NCBI GenBank assembly: GCA_945828315.1
Contig: CALZQA010000005.1
Span: forward strand, 1-64,000
Direction: 5' to 3'
Source of the DNA: an uncultured bacterium
GTDB taxonomy: Bacteria > Bacillota > Clostridia > Lachnospirales > Lachnospiraceae
Length of the DNA stretch: 64,000 bases
The notes beneath the pieces were generated by a model. It was not told the origin of the DNA. It ran no database searches and saw only the letters and a program-made list of their open reading frames with translations. Below are positions 7,869-19,162 of this stretch, piece after piece. Every line of letters starts with the position of its first letter. Within the stretch, counting starts at the first letter, position 1. Both the position numbers and the translations under genes were made by a program.

Positions 7869-8043
7869 AATAATAAAACGAATTCAACTATTTGTGGTAG
7901 CGTTTCTATTTCTTTTGACGCTATTGTGTAGTATCCGGTATATATTTACCCACAAAAAAGAAGGAAAAAAGGAGTTGAAATGTCAAAACAGGAGATGGTG
8001 GAGTTATATCTGGCAAGAAATAAGAAAGTCAGAAAAAGTATGA
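7861..8043 (+). CDS. Short single-span membrane ORF (60 residues)
   Basis: This frame overlaps the HD-GYP stop and starts MSKIIKRIQLFVVAFLFLLT with one transmembrane segment, followed by a basic tail that runs into the ECF sigma remnant. No family is recognised. It may be a genuine small protein coupled to the HD-GYP gene or a truncated leftover. Confidence 0.3.
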   Translation: MSKIIKRIQLFVVAFLFLLTLLCSIRYIFTHKKEGKKELKCQNRRWWSYIWQEIRKSEKV

Positions 8044-8167
8044 AGTCCTACGTTCCATTGCGAAGGTGGCAGAGTATTTTGGCTGCAGTGAGCGAAAGGT
8101 CAAAACGACGATGGCTCGCTGTCGCAAAAAGTTGCGTGAGAAATTGTACCAGAGTCATGAAAGGTAA
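7980..8167 (+). pseudogene. ECF sigma factor with large internal deletion
   Basis: AAAGGAGTTGAA and ATG at 7980 start MSKQEMVELYLARNKKVRK, the N terminus typical of a clostridial ECF sigma factor. From about 8036, in a different frame, the text reads YEVLRSIAKVAEYFGCSERK and VKTTMARCRKKLREKLYQSH, a sigma region 4 helix-turn-helix. Everything between (region 2 and the linker, roughly 120-150 codons) is missing. It is a deletion scar. No functional sigma factor is expected. Confidence 0.65.
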
Positions 8168-8375
8168 TGAAGAACAAAAACAGCTTGCATAACCGGTCTG
8201 TCCGTGTTACACTCAGACCAAAGCATAAGAATCTAATAAACATACTCCAGAGGTTCGTTTGGAATGATGATTTGTCCATTTCAAATGATAGCGCTCTGTC
8301 TCTTAAAACAGGATAACGTTTTTTGGTATCCTTATCATGTCATAGAATCTTGCTTTTATTTTCCAAACAATAAAA
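8168..8375. other. Intergenic stretch without recognisable feature
   Basis: No coding frame, hairpin with U tract or clear promoter could be supported here. It separates two gene remnants and is probably decayed DNA. Confidence 0.5.
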
Positions 8376-9095
8376 ATGAATAGGCAGGATTCGGATGACA
8401 GAGGGCGAATTGTTTATTTTGATACCCTGAATTAGATGCAGCTGAGGCGGCAGAAGTTCTGGGAGAAACGTTCCCTGTATTATCTTGCGAAAATGTATGC
8501 GGATATCTTGCTTGTCGGAGAACATTTTGAACGGTTAAGAAGGTGTGTCGGGATCAGCATCCTGGATTTTAACCTGACGGAGGATGGGCGGTATCATTCG
8601 GTATACCGTATGCGGGACGAGATGGGGAAAGATTACTCAGATCTGCTGGAATTGCATATCATAGAGTTACGAAAAAAACTGACTGGAAACAGCAGAATGG
8701 ATGACTGGATCCGGTTATTTAACGCGGAAACGGAGGAGGATTTGCATATGATCAAGACAAAGAACGCAGGGGTTCAGAGAGCAAAATACGTCATACAGGA
8801 GATGAGCCTGACGGAAGCAATGAGGGATGCGTTAGAGTCTTACCGCAAGAGAAAGCTGGACAGGAAGTCCGAGGATGCGTATGTGTATGATCAGGGAAAA
8901 GAAGCCGGAGAGCAGATTGGAATGGAGCGAGGAATAGAGCAAGGAATAGAACAAGGAAAACAGGATGTATTACTTGATCTCGTTCAGAAAGGGAAACTGG
9001 ATGTGGAAACAGCGGCAGAAACCTGTGGGATCACACCAAAGGAATTTCAGGAGAAGATGGCAGAAATCACTGATAAGGTTCAGAAAAACGTATGA
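8376..9095 (+). pseudogene. Rpn family nuclease/transposase, 5'-truncated with amber stop
   Basis: The frame begins at about 8376 (NRQDSDDRGRIVYFDTLN) and is cut by TAG at 8433-8435. It then reads MQLRRQKFWEKRSLYYLAKM, the middle of a PD-(D/E)XK_2 / Rpn (recombination-promoting nuclease) protein. The C terminus carries the typical GIEQGIEQGKQ repeats and a small helical domain (KGKLDVETAAETCGITPKEF). About the first 70-100 residues, including part of the nuclease core, are gone. The part from 8436 is a 219-codon open frame but is unlikely to be an active nuclease. Confidence 0.7.
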
Positions 9096-9196
9096 AAACC
9101 GGTGCGGAATTGCGCAGTTGGCTGTTGATCCAGTGTTTCTTCTAAATATAGGTGTAGTTGCGAAACTTAGGATTTCGATTTTCTGTGGGTTTACGC

Positions 9197-9225
9197 TTGA
9201 CAGTACGGGCAGATGGGACTAAACT
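9197..9225 (+). promoter_or_regulatory. Likely promoter of ilvE
   Basis: TTGACA (9197-9202), a 17-bp spacer and TAAACT (9220-9225), 51 bp before the ATG. No T-box or leader hairpin was found in between. Confidence 0.5.
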
Positions 9226-9276
9226 GTTTCCAAAAGATGTTTTATACTAATAAATAAAGAAAAGAGGAATCAGACT

Positions 9277-10299
9277 ATGGAAAAGAAAAACATCGACTGG
9301 TCAAACCTAGGCTTCGCTTATCAGGTAACAGATAAGCGGTTTGTCTCAAATTATAAAAATGGAGCATGGGATGAGGGCATCATGACAGAGGATGCGACCA
9401 TCACCCTGACCGAGTGTGCCGGTGTGTTACAGTATGCTCAGACCTGCTTTGAGGGATTAAAGGCATATACCACAGAGGATGGAAGAACCGTATGCTTCCG
9501 CCCGGACTTAAACGCAAGCCGTATGAAGGATTCCTGCGAGCGTCTGGAGATGCCCGTATTCCCTGAAGACAAGTTTGTTGAGGCTGTAAAGGCAGTTGTC
9601 CGCGCAAATGAGGCATATGTACCTCCTTATGGATCCGGTGCAACACTGTACATCCGTCCCTACATGTTCGGAAGCTCTGCAGTTATTGGTGTAAAGCCTG
9701 CGGAAGAGTATCAGTTCCGTATTTTCTGTACACCGGTAGGACCTTACTTCAAGGGTGGCGCAAAGCCGATCACTATCCGTGTCTGCGATTACGACCGCGC
9801 AGCACCGCATGGCACCGGACATATCAAGGCAGGACTGAACTATGCGATGAGCCTGTACCAGATCGTGGATGCACACGAGAAGGGTTTTGATGAAAATATG
9901 TATCTTGACGCAGCGACCAGAACCTATGTGGAGGAGACCGGTGGTGCAAACTTTATTTTCATCACAAAGGATGGCACGATGGTAACACCGAAGTCAGACA
10001 GTATCTTACCGTCTATCACTCGTCGTTCCCTGATGGTAGTTGCCGAGAAGTATTTAGGCATGAAGGTTGAGCATCGTCCGGTTCGTTTTGACGAGATCAA
10101 GGATTTCGCAGAGTGCGGTCTTTGCGGAACAGCAGCCGTTATCTCACCGGTAGGAAAGATCAATGATCACGGCAACGAGATCTGCTTCCCCAGTGGCATG
10201 GATGAGATGGGACCTGTTACAAAGAAACTGTACGATACACTGACCGGTATCCAGATGGGACGCATTGAGGCACCGGAGGGATGGATCGTAGAGATCTAA
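9277..10299 (+). CDS. ilvE: Branched-chain amino acid aminotransferase
   Basis: This is a 340-residue PLP fold-type IV aminotransferase, which interconverts valine, leucine and isoleucine with their 2-oxo acids using glutamate/2-oxoglutarate. Visible are TCFEGLKAYTTEDG, the arginine-rich FRPDLNASRM, the PLP-lysine region HIKAGLNYAMS (Lys in KAGLNY), and EETGGANFIF followed by SILPSITRRS, which places it with the eukaryote-like/BCAT long group (IlvE type II). The ATG follows AGAGGAATC. It is monocistronic or leads into an AraC gene 26 bases downstream. The acetolactate synthase genes of the same pathway are 42 kb away. Confidence 0.93.
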   Translation: MEKKNIDWSNLGFAYQVTDKRFVSNYKNGAWDEGIMTEDATITLTECAGVLQYAQTCFEGLKAYTTEDGRTVCFRPDLNASRMKDSCERLEMPVFPEDKFVEAVKAVVRANEAYVPPYGSGATLYIRPYMFGSSAVIGVKPAEEYQFRIFCTPVGPYFKGGAKPITIRVCDYDRAAPHGTGHIKAGLNYAMSLYQIVDAHEKGFDENMYLDAATRTYVEETGGANFIFITKDGTMVTPKSDSILPSITRRSLMVVAEKYLGMKVEHRPVRFDEIKDFAECGLCGTAAVISPVGKINDHGNEICFPSGMDEMGPVTKKLYDTLTGIQMGRIEAPEGWIVEI

Positions 10300-10325
10300 G
10301 ATAAGTATTTAAGGAAATCATACAT

Positions 10326-11270
10326 ATGGCGAAAAAGAAGAAAGATTCAATCGAATATCGCTATTACGAAATAGGTCAGGACGAGTACGTCCTGGCCTTA
10401 TTTGGTGAGAGCTGGATCCGTGATTACGGGCGGGATGTGGACGGATTTCATTTTCATAACCTTATGGAGATCGGTATATGTCATGAAGGGCATGGCGAGA
10501 TGGGTTATGAGGAGGGAAAGAGTCCGTATCATCCGGGAACGATCACGATCATTCCAAAAAATATTCCGCATACAACGATCAGCGAGGAGGGAAAGAAGAG
10601 CTTTTGGGAGTATCTGTTTTTAGACCCCGCGCAGCTGGTGCGTGAGGTATATCCGGACGATGAAGTGTTCCAGCGGCAGGTGGTGACACAGCTGAACAAG
10701 ACACACCTGACCTTTGGAAAAGATGGATGTCAGCAGCTCTCACAGATGGTGGAGCTTCTGATCTATGAGATGGCGCATAAGGAAAAACACTACAAGCGGG
10801 TGACCAAGGGATTGTCTGAAGCGCTACTCATGGAGCTGTATCGCCTGTGCACACAGGAAAAGAGCGAGCAGAATATGCGTATCCTTTCAAAAAGCAATTT
10901 TGTGCTGCTCAACGATGCATTGGACTATATCAACAAAAATTATATGGATTCAGGGCTGCGAGTGGAGACACTGGCAGAGCGCTGTGGTCTGTCGGAAACG
11001 CATTTCCGGCGCGTGTTTAAAGAACAGACGAATATGGCACCCAGTGAATACGTGAATCTGGTTCGCATCCAGAAGGCCTGTGAGCTGATGCGCAAGAGTA
11101 ATATGGCGATGGATGAGGTCAGCGGCAGCGTGGGCTTTGAATCCACAACCTCCTTTACACGCAATTTTAAGAAATTGCTGAATATTACCCCTTATCAGTG
11201 GAAAAAACACCCGGAAAACTATGAGGGAAAGATCCTGGAATATAATGTATCCGTGTTGAAGGGCTGGTAG
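10326..11270 (+). CDS. AraC family transcriptional regulator
   Basis: The protein has 314 residues. The N-terminal cupin-like sensor domain is at about 20-150, with FHFHNLMEIGICHEGHGEMG and PGTITIIPKNIPHT. The C-terminal double helix-turn-helix of AraC is at about 205-300: ALDYINKNYMDSGLRVETLA, ERCGLSETHFRRVFKEQ, then VSGSVGFESTTSFTRNFKK. It precedes the sugar ABC importer and beta-galactosidase genes and is the natural candidate for their sugar-responsive activator. Two kinds of direct repeats lie between it and the importer. The start codon is close behind ilvE, so the two may share a transcript. Confidence 0.88.
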   Translation: MAKKKKDSIEYRYYEIGQDEYVLALFGESWIRDYGRDVDGFHFHNLMEIGICHEGHGEMGYEEGKSPYHPGTITIIPKNIPHTTISEEGKKSFWEYLFLDPAQLVREVYPDDEVFQRQVVTQLNKTHLTFGKDGCQQLSQMVELLIYEMAHKEKHYKRVTKGLSEALLMELYRLCTQEKSEQNMRILSKSNFVLLNDALDYINKNYMDSGLRVETLAERCGLSETHFRRVFKEQTNMAPSEYVNLVRIQKACELMRKSNMAMDEVSGSVGFESTTSFTRNFKKLLNITPYQWKKHPENYEGKILEYNVSVLKGW

Positions 11271-11287
11271 TGATCTGAAGAATGTTT

Positions 11288-11406
11288 TTTGTTCATAATT
11301 TGTTCATATAGTTTACAAAAAAGCAATATATAGATTGTACAAATCTGCATGTATGTTTTTGTGAAAAATGCTAAAACGAACATTTTACATGATCGAATTT
11401 GCATGT
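11288..11406 (+). promoter_or_regulatory. Direct repeats before the ABC importer, candidate AraC sites
   Basis: TTTGTTCATA occurs twice 11 bp apart (11288-11297, 11299-11308). AAT(C/T)TGCATGT occurs twice 54 bp apart (11342-11352, 11396-11406). The first spacing equals one helical turn and the second about five, as expected for AraC-type binding. TACAAT at 11458-11463 could be the -10 box, without a good -35, which fits activator dependence. Confidence 0.45.
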
Positions 11407-11507
11407 TTTATGAAAGAAATCAATGGCACAAAGTATTCCCCCTTTGTTACAATAAATACAACAAAAAAAGCGGAACGAACCGCAACATATTTAGGGAGGA
11501 TTACTAA

Positions 11508-12887
11508 ATGAAAAAGAGATTTTTAGCAACTCTGATGATCGTTGCAATGAGCGCTTCCATGTTGGCAGGATGCGGCAGCAGCAATGATGCAGCAACAGAC
11601 AATGCAGCAGCAACTGATGATGCAGCAGCAACTGATGATGCAGCAGCAACAGATGACGCAGAAGCAACAGATGATGCAGCAGCCGAGGGAGAGCAGAAGT
11701 TAACCGTATGGTGCTGGGATCCCTCATTCAACATCTATGCAATGGAGACCGCAGCAGAGTATTACAAGAAAGATCATCCGAACGTAACAGTTGAGGTTGT
11801 TGAGACTCCTTGGGATGACATTCAGCCCTTGATCACCAACGCAGCTTCTACCGGCGAGTACAGCCAGTTACCTGATATCTTACTGATGCAGGATAACGCA
11901 TTCCAGAAAAACGCGATCAGCTATCCGGATCTGTTCGTAGATCTGACAGATTCAGGCATCGACTTCAGCCAGTTCGCAGCAGGTAAGTTAGGTTATTCTA
12001 CTGTAGGCGGAAGAAATTACGGTGTTCCTTTTGATAACGGTGCTGTTATCGCTTGCTATCGTACAGATATCTTAGAGCAGGCTGGTTATACAATTGACGA
12101 TTTAACAGACATTACATGGTCACGTTTCGAGGAGATCTCTTCTGACGTACAGGCTAAGACAGGTTACTATCTGTTATCAGAGCGTACCGGTGAGATCGAC
12201 CTGATCATGATGATGCTTCAGTCAGCAGGCGCTTCTATGTTCGATGAGAACGGTGCAGCAGTGATCGCAGACAACGCAGCATTAAAGAATGTCGTAGAGA
12301 CTTTCAACAGCTTAGTAGATAACAATGCACTTCTTTTGACACAGCAGAACTGGGATGAGTACATCAAGTCTTTCAACTCAGGCTCAGCAGCAGGTGTTAT
12401 CAACGGATGCTGGATCATGGGATCTATTCAGGCAGCAGAGGATCAGGCCGGCAAGTGGGCAATCACCAATATGCCGAAGCTTGATGGCATCGACGGTGCT
12501 ACCAACTACTCTAACAACGGTGGTTCTTCATGGGCTGTTACAACAAACTGCAAGAACGTTGAACTGGCAACTGATTTCTTAAACAGCACATTCTGCGGAA
12601 GCGTAGATTTCTATGCTGAGATCCTTCCTTCTTCAGGTGCGATCGCAACATGGGCACCCGCAGCAGAGGCTGACGTATACGGCGAGCCTTCCGAGTTCTT
12701 CAGCGGAGATGCTGTATTCAAGAAGGTTGTTGACTTCTCTACCAAGACACCTTCAAACAACACCGGTGTATACTACTACGAGGCACGTAACGCTGTAGCT
12801 ACCGCTATCACAAACATCCAGAACGGTGGAAACATCGATGATGAGCTTGCAAATGCACAGGCAACTGTAGAGGCACAGATGCAGTAA
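11508..12887 (+). CDS. ABC sugar transporter substrate-binding lipoprotein
   Basis: The precursor has 459 residues. The signal peptide ends in the lipobox LAGC, with the lipidated Cys at 22. A low-complexity Ala/Thr/Asp tether follows (about 28-60), then a family 1 solute-binding protein: KLTVWCWDPSFNIYAMETAA, PDILLMQDNAF, GVPFDNGAVIACYRTDILEQ and NNGGSSWAVTTNCKN. It would capture an oligosaccharide outside the membrane for the two permeases that follow. Neighbouring beta-galactosidase suggests a beta-galactoside. No ATPase subunit is encoded here, so a shared MsmK-type ATPase is presumed. The ribosome site AGGGAGGA is ideal. Confidence 0.9.
   Translation: MKKRFLATLMIVAMSASMLAGCGSSNDAATDNAAATDDAAATDDAAATDDAEATDDAAAEGEQKLTVWCWDPSFNIYAMETAAEYYKKDHPNVTVEVVETPWDDIQPLITNAASTGEYSQLPDILLMQDNAFQKNAISYPDLFVDLTDSGIDFSQFAAGKLGYSTVGGRNYGVPFDNGAVIACYRTDILEQAGYTIDDLTDITWSRFEEISSDVQAKTGYYLLSERTGEIDLIMMMLQSAGASMFDENGAAVIADNAALKNVVETFNSLVDNNALLLTQQNWDEYIKSFNSGSAAGVINGCWIMGSIQAAEDQAGKWAITNMPKLDGIDGATNYSNNGGSSWAVTTNCKNVELATDFLNSTFCGSVDFYAEILPSSGAIATWAPAAEADVYGEPSEFFSGDAVFKKVVDFSTKTPSNNTGVYYYEARNAVATAITNIQNGGNIDDELANAQATVEAQMQ
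11585..11685 (+). repeat. 18-bp tandem-like repeat in the lipoprotein tether
   Basis: Imperfect 18-bp units (GCAGCAGCAACTGATGAT and variants) repeat about five times and encode AAATDD. They keep the frame and set the length of the membrane tether. Confidence 0.7.
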
Positions 12888-12920
12888 TTTACGCAGTAAT
12901 AGGAATTTAAAAATGAAAAT

Positions 12921-12948
12921 GGGGAACGGCGTTGTCGTTCCCCGTTTT
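12921..12948 (+). terminator. Hairpin between binding protein and permeases
   Basis: GGGGAACG (12921-12928) pairs with CGTTCCCC (12936-12943), followed by GTTTTATT. In this position it most likely causes partial termination or 3' stabilisation, giving more binding protein than permease. Confidence 0.8.
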
Positions 12949-12980
12949 ATTCAGAAGCGTAAATGGAAGGAGTAAGGGAA

Positions 12981-13880
12981 ATGGAGAAAGCAAAAGCAAG
13001 AAAGCTCTCACAGAGTAAACGTTACAATCTGACCGGCTGGGTATTTTTGACTCCGGCAGCACTGCTCATAGCAGTTTTCAGTTTTTATCCGATGATCAAA
13101 TGTTTCATCTACTCATTTCAAAAAGGTTCTACCTTTGCAAACATGCAGTGGTATGGTATCAACAATTACATTCGAATGTTTCAGGACAAAGTATTTATGA
13201 AGTCCTTGGGAAATACATTTATATACTTCCTGATTCAGGTTCCGATCATGTTGATCCTGGCACTGATCCTGGCAAGTATGCTGAACAATAAAGATCTGAA
13301 ATTTAAAGGATTTTTCCGCACGGCGATCTTTTTACCCTGTGCGACCACCTTGGTATCTTATGCGATCATTTTCCGTTCACTGTTCTCTACAGACGGATTT
13401 GTGAACACGATCCTGATGAAGCTTGGTATTCTGGATGCACCTTTTGCATTCCTGACTAACACCACCGGTGCCCGCGCAGTCATTATTTTAGCACTGGTAT
13501 GGAGATGGACCGGATATAACATGGTATTCTACCTGTCCGGCTTACAGAATATTGAGTATTCCGTTTATGAGGCAGCAAAGATTGACGGTGCTTCACCGTT
13601 ACAGTCTTTCTTCCACATTACCGTCCCGCTGTTAAAGCCTACGATCCTTTTGACAGCGATCATGTCAACAAATGGTACGTTACAGCTGTTCGATGAGTCT
13701 GTGAACCTGACAAACGGAGGACCTGCAAACTCATCCATCACGATGTCACATTACATATACGATACGACGTTTAAGTATGTACCGAACTTCGGTTATTCGT
13801 GTGCAATGTCCATCCTGATCCTGATTCTGGTAGGAACACTGGCATTTATTCAGATGAAAGTAGGTGATAAGCGTGATTAG
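12981..13880 (+). CDS. ABC sugar transporter permease (MalF/UgpA type)
   Basis: This is an integral membrane protein of 299 residues with six predicted spans, such as GWVFLTPAALLIAVFSFYPM and SLGNTFIYFLIQVPIMLILA. The EAA loop reads EAAKIDGASPLQSFFHITVP, the contact site for the ATPase. The ATG at 12981 is preferred over 12963 because GGAAGGAG lies 8 bases before it. It overlaps the second permease gene by 17 bases or fewer, indicating translational coupling, and belongs with the lipoprotein upstream. Confidence 0.9.
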   Translation: MEKAKARKLSQSKRYNLTGWVFLTPAALLIAVFSFYPMIKCFIYSFQKGSTFANMQWYGINNYIRMFQDKVFMKSLGNTFIYFLIQVPIMLILALILASMLNNKDLKFKGFFRTAIFLPCATTLVSYAIIFRSLFSTDGFVNTILMKLGILDAPFAFLTNTTGARAVIILALVWRWTGYNMVFYLSGLQNIEYSVYEAAKIDGASPLQSFFHITVPLLKPTILLTAIMSTNGTLQLFDESVNLTNGGPANSSITMSHYIYDTTFKYVPNFGYSCAMSILILILVGTLAFIQMKVGDKRD

Positions 13881-14682
13881 TTTACCGAAAAAAATAGCAC
13901 AGTATGCATTTTTAATTATTTTCTCCCTTTTTTCTATTTTCCCGCTGATCTGGATGGCGATCGCAGCGACAAACCAGAGTATTGATGTCATCCGAGGAAA
14001 AATGATACCGGGAACCTATTTGATCGAGAACTACAAGGCGCTGATTGCACAGTCTGATCTGTGGCATGCGATGGGTAACTCTTTCAAATATTCCATCGTG
14101 GTGACATTGCTCAGTCTGATCGTTTGTTCACTGGCAGGCTATGGTTTTGAAATCTATCACGATAAATTTAAGGACGGACTGATGAGCGTGATCCTTCTGG
14201 CAATGATGGTGCCCTTCGTGGCTACAATGATCCCGCTGTTTGGTATGATGGCAAAGATGGGATTCCTGAACACAGTAGCAGGTTTCGTGCTTCCGTCCAT
14301 CTCCACGCCGTTCCTTATCATGCTGTTTCGACAGAGTGCGCGTTCCTTCCCGCATGATATCATCGAAGCAGCGCGTATCGACGGACTTGGCGAGTTCCAG
14401 ATCTTTGTACGGATGTTCTTCCCGACCATGAGATCCACTTATGCGGCTGCAATGACTATCACATTCATGAACGCATGGAACAACTATCTGTGGCCGAAGG
14501 TTATCATGAACAAGCCCGAGACACAGACGATGCCGATGCTGGTTTCCAACCTGACAGCAGGTTATGTAACTGACTATGGTATGCTGATGCTTGCCGTACT
14601 GTTCTGTACGTTACCGACTGTCATCATCTTCTTCTGCTTACAGAAGAGCTTTGCAGAGGGTATCACAGGTGCAGTAAAATAA
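13864..14682 (+). CDS. ABC sugar transporter permease (MalG/UgpE type)
   Basis: This is the second membrane subunit of the importer, up to 272 residues and six spans. The EAA loop is EAARIDGLGEFQIFVRMFFP. The carboxy end AEGITGAVK is typical of the MalG group. Two GTG starts are possible: 13864, and 13873, which has AGGTG at a good distance. Either overlaps the first permease gene. A strong terminator follows, closing the importer operon before the beta-galactosidase gene. Confidence 0.9.
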   Translation: MISVISLPKKIAQYAFLIIFSLFSIFPLIWMAIAATNQSIDVIRGKMIPGTYLIENYKALIAQSDLWHAMGNSFKYSIVVTLLSLIVCSLAGYGFEIYHDKFKDGLMSVILLAMMVPFVATMIPLFGMMAKMGFLNTVAGFVLPSISTPFLIMLFRQSARSFPHDIIEAARIDGLGEFQIFVRMFFPTMRSTYAAAMTITFMNAWNNYLWPKVIMNKPETQTMPMLVSNLTAGYVTDYGMLMLAVLFCTLPTVIIFFCLQKSFAEGITGAVK

Positions 14683-14694
14683 AACTGCTTTTCG

Positions 14695-14726
14695 GCGGGA
14701 GAGGGATTCCCTTTCCCGCTTTTTTT
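14695..14726 (+). terminator. Intrinsic terminator after ABC importer
   Basis: GCGGGA-AGGG pairs with CCCT-TCCCGC (14695-14719) with a one-base bulge on each side, followed by seven T. Confidence 0.88.
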
Positions 14727-14750
14727 AACAAGGTCAAAAATTAATCGTAG

Positions 14751-17786
<3,036 letters not shown>

Positions 17787-17836
17787 TAGAATATTTAATA
17801 AACTTTACATTTTCACTGTAATGGAGTAAACTAAAA

Positions 17837-17867
17837 GGCGGGTCTGCACGTGTGGATCCGCCGTTTT
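17837..17867 (+). terminator. Intrinsic terminator after lacZ
   Basis: GGCGGGTC (17837-17844) pairs with GATCCGCC (17855-17862) with one G-U pair, followed by GTTTTG. Confidence 0.75.
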
Positions 17868-17931
17868 GTTTGAAAGCAAAACACGTCACAATATATATTT
17901 CTGATATTTCAAGACAAGGGAGGAAAAATAG

Positions 17932-19125
17932 ATGTTATCACAAAATATTCAGACTGCATTAAAGGGAAATTCCGTGATCCGTGCCATGTTCAACGAGGGC
18001 AAGGAGATGGCGGCAAAGATCGGCGCTGAGAACGTATACGATTTTTCACTGGGAAATCCCGCGACACCGGCTCCGGCAAAAGTCAATCAGGCGATCAAGG
18101 ATGCGGTGGACGAGCTGGATTCCATGGAGCTTCACGGGTATATGGCAAATGCAGGCTACCCGGATGTGCGCGCAGCAGTAGCTGAAAATCTGAATCAGCG
18201 CTTCGGCACAGACTTTGATTTCCATAATGTCATCATGACGGTCGGTGCTGCCGGCGGACTGAATATTATTTTGAAGGCATTTCTTGATCCCGGTGACGAG
18301 GTGATCGCTTTTGCGCCCTACTTTGGCGAGTATCGCGGCTATGCGGCAAACTTCGGCGGAAAGATCGTGGAGGTTGCTCCTAACCTGGAAAATTTCCAGC
18401 CGGATCTGGTGGATTTTGAAAAGAAGATCACAGATAAGACAAAGGCTGTCATCATCAATACGCCGAACAATCCGACTGGTGTTATCTACAGTGATGAGAC
18501 AATGACGAAGCTGGGGGAGATCCTTTCCAAGAAGGAAAAAGAATACGGACATGAAATCTATCTGATCTCTGATGAGCCTTATCGTGAGCTGGTTTACGAT
18601 GGAGAGCCGGTGCGCTTCCTGACAAAGTTTTATCACAATACGATCGTGGGCTATTCTTTCAGTAAGTCTTTGTCCCTGCCCGGAGAGCGTATCGGATACG
18701 TGGTTGTTCCCAACGAGGTGACAGATGCTGACGATGTGCTGACCGGTATCGAGATCGCAAACCGCCAGCTCGGATTCGTAAATGCTCCGTCCCTGATCCA
18801 GAAGGCGGTGGCGAAATGTCTGGATGAGAAGACCGATGTGGCATACTATGACAAGAACCGTGAACTGCTTTACAGCGAGCTGACACGCATGGGCTTTACC
18901 TGCATCAAGCCTCAGGGCGCATTTTATCTATGGGTGAAATCTCCCGTGGAGGACGAGGAACAGTTTGTACAGGCAGCAAAGAAGTATCACATTCTGTTTG
19001 TCAAGGGTTCTGCATTTGCATGTCCCGGCTATGTGCGCATCGCCTACTGCACGTCCTACGAGCGCATTGAAAAATCACTGCCTGCATTTGAGAAGCTGGC
19101 TGTTGATATGGGAGTATCCCGTTAA
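17932..19125 (+). CDS. PLP-dependent aminotransferase, class I (AspC-like)
   Basis: The protein has 397 residues and PLP fold type I. NNPTGVIYSDE holds the substrate carboxylate/PLP Asn, LISDEPYRELVYDG has the PLP-pairing Asp, and GYSFSKSLSLPGERIGYV contains the Schiff-base lysine and phosphate-binding Arg. This is the pattern of aspartate/tyrosine/aromatic aminotransferase subgroup I-gamma. Donor specificity cannot be fixed. AAGGGAGG gives a good ribosome site. A HisC-like aminotransferase follows 37 bases downstream. Confidence 0.88.
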   Translation: MLSQNIQTALKGNSVIRAMFNEGKEMAAKIGAENVYDFSLGNPATPAPAKVNQAIKDAVDELDSMELHGYMANAGYPDVRAAVAENLNQRFGTDFDFHNVIMTVGAAGGLNIILKAFLDPGDEVIAFAPYFGEYRGYAANFGGKIVEVAPNLENFQPDLVDFEKKITDKTKAVIINTPNNPTGVIYSDETMTKLGEILSKKEKEYGHEIYLISDEPYRELVYDGEPVRFLTKFYHNTIVGYSFSKSLSLPGERIGYVVVPNEVTDADDVLTGIEIANRQLGFVNAPSLIQKAVAKCLDEKTDVAYYDKNRELLYSELTRMGFTCIKPQGAFYLWVKSPVEDEEQFVQAAKKYHILFVKGSAFACPGYVRIAYCTSYERIEKSLPAFEKLAVDMGVSR

Positions 19126-19162
19126 GCGGTGTGGCAGTTTATGATAAACAGGAGTAAATATA

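Noticed and set aside
8881-8970. Tandem repeat encoding GIEQG units
   Set aside because: Short Gly-Ile-Glu-Gln repeats are normal in the C-terminal part of Rpn family proteins.
1-9100. A complete mobile island or prophage
   Set aside because: Only transposase and nuclease debris were seen; no integrase, att repeats, phage structural or conjugation genes.
9100-9276. Possible T-box leader before ilvE
   Set aside because: No T-box sequence (AGGGTGGnACCGCG-like) and no terminator; only about 50 bases lie between the promoter and the gene.
11491-11734. Ser/His/Leu-rich repeat protein on the minus strand opposite the lipoprotein tether
   Set aside because: Its repeats are the reverse complement of the AAATDD-coding repeats; no start signal.
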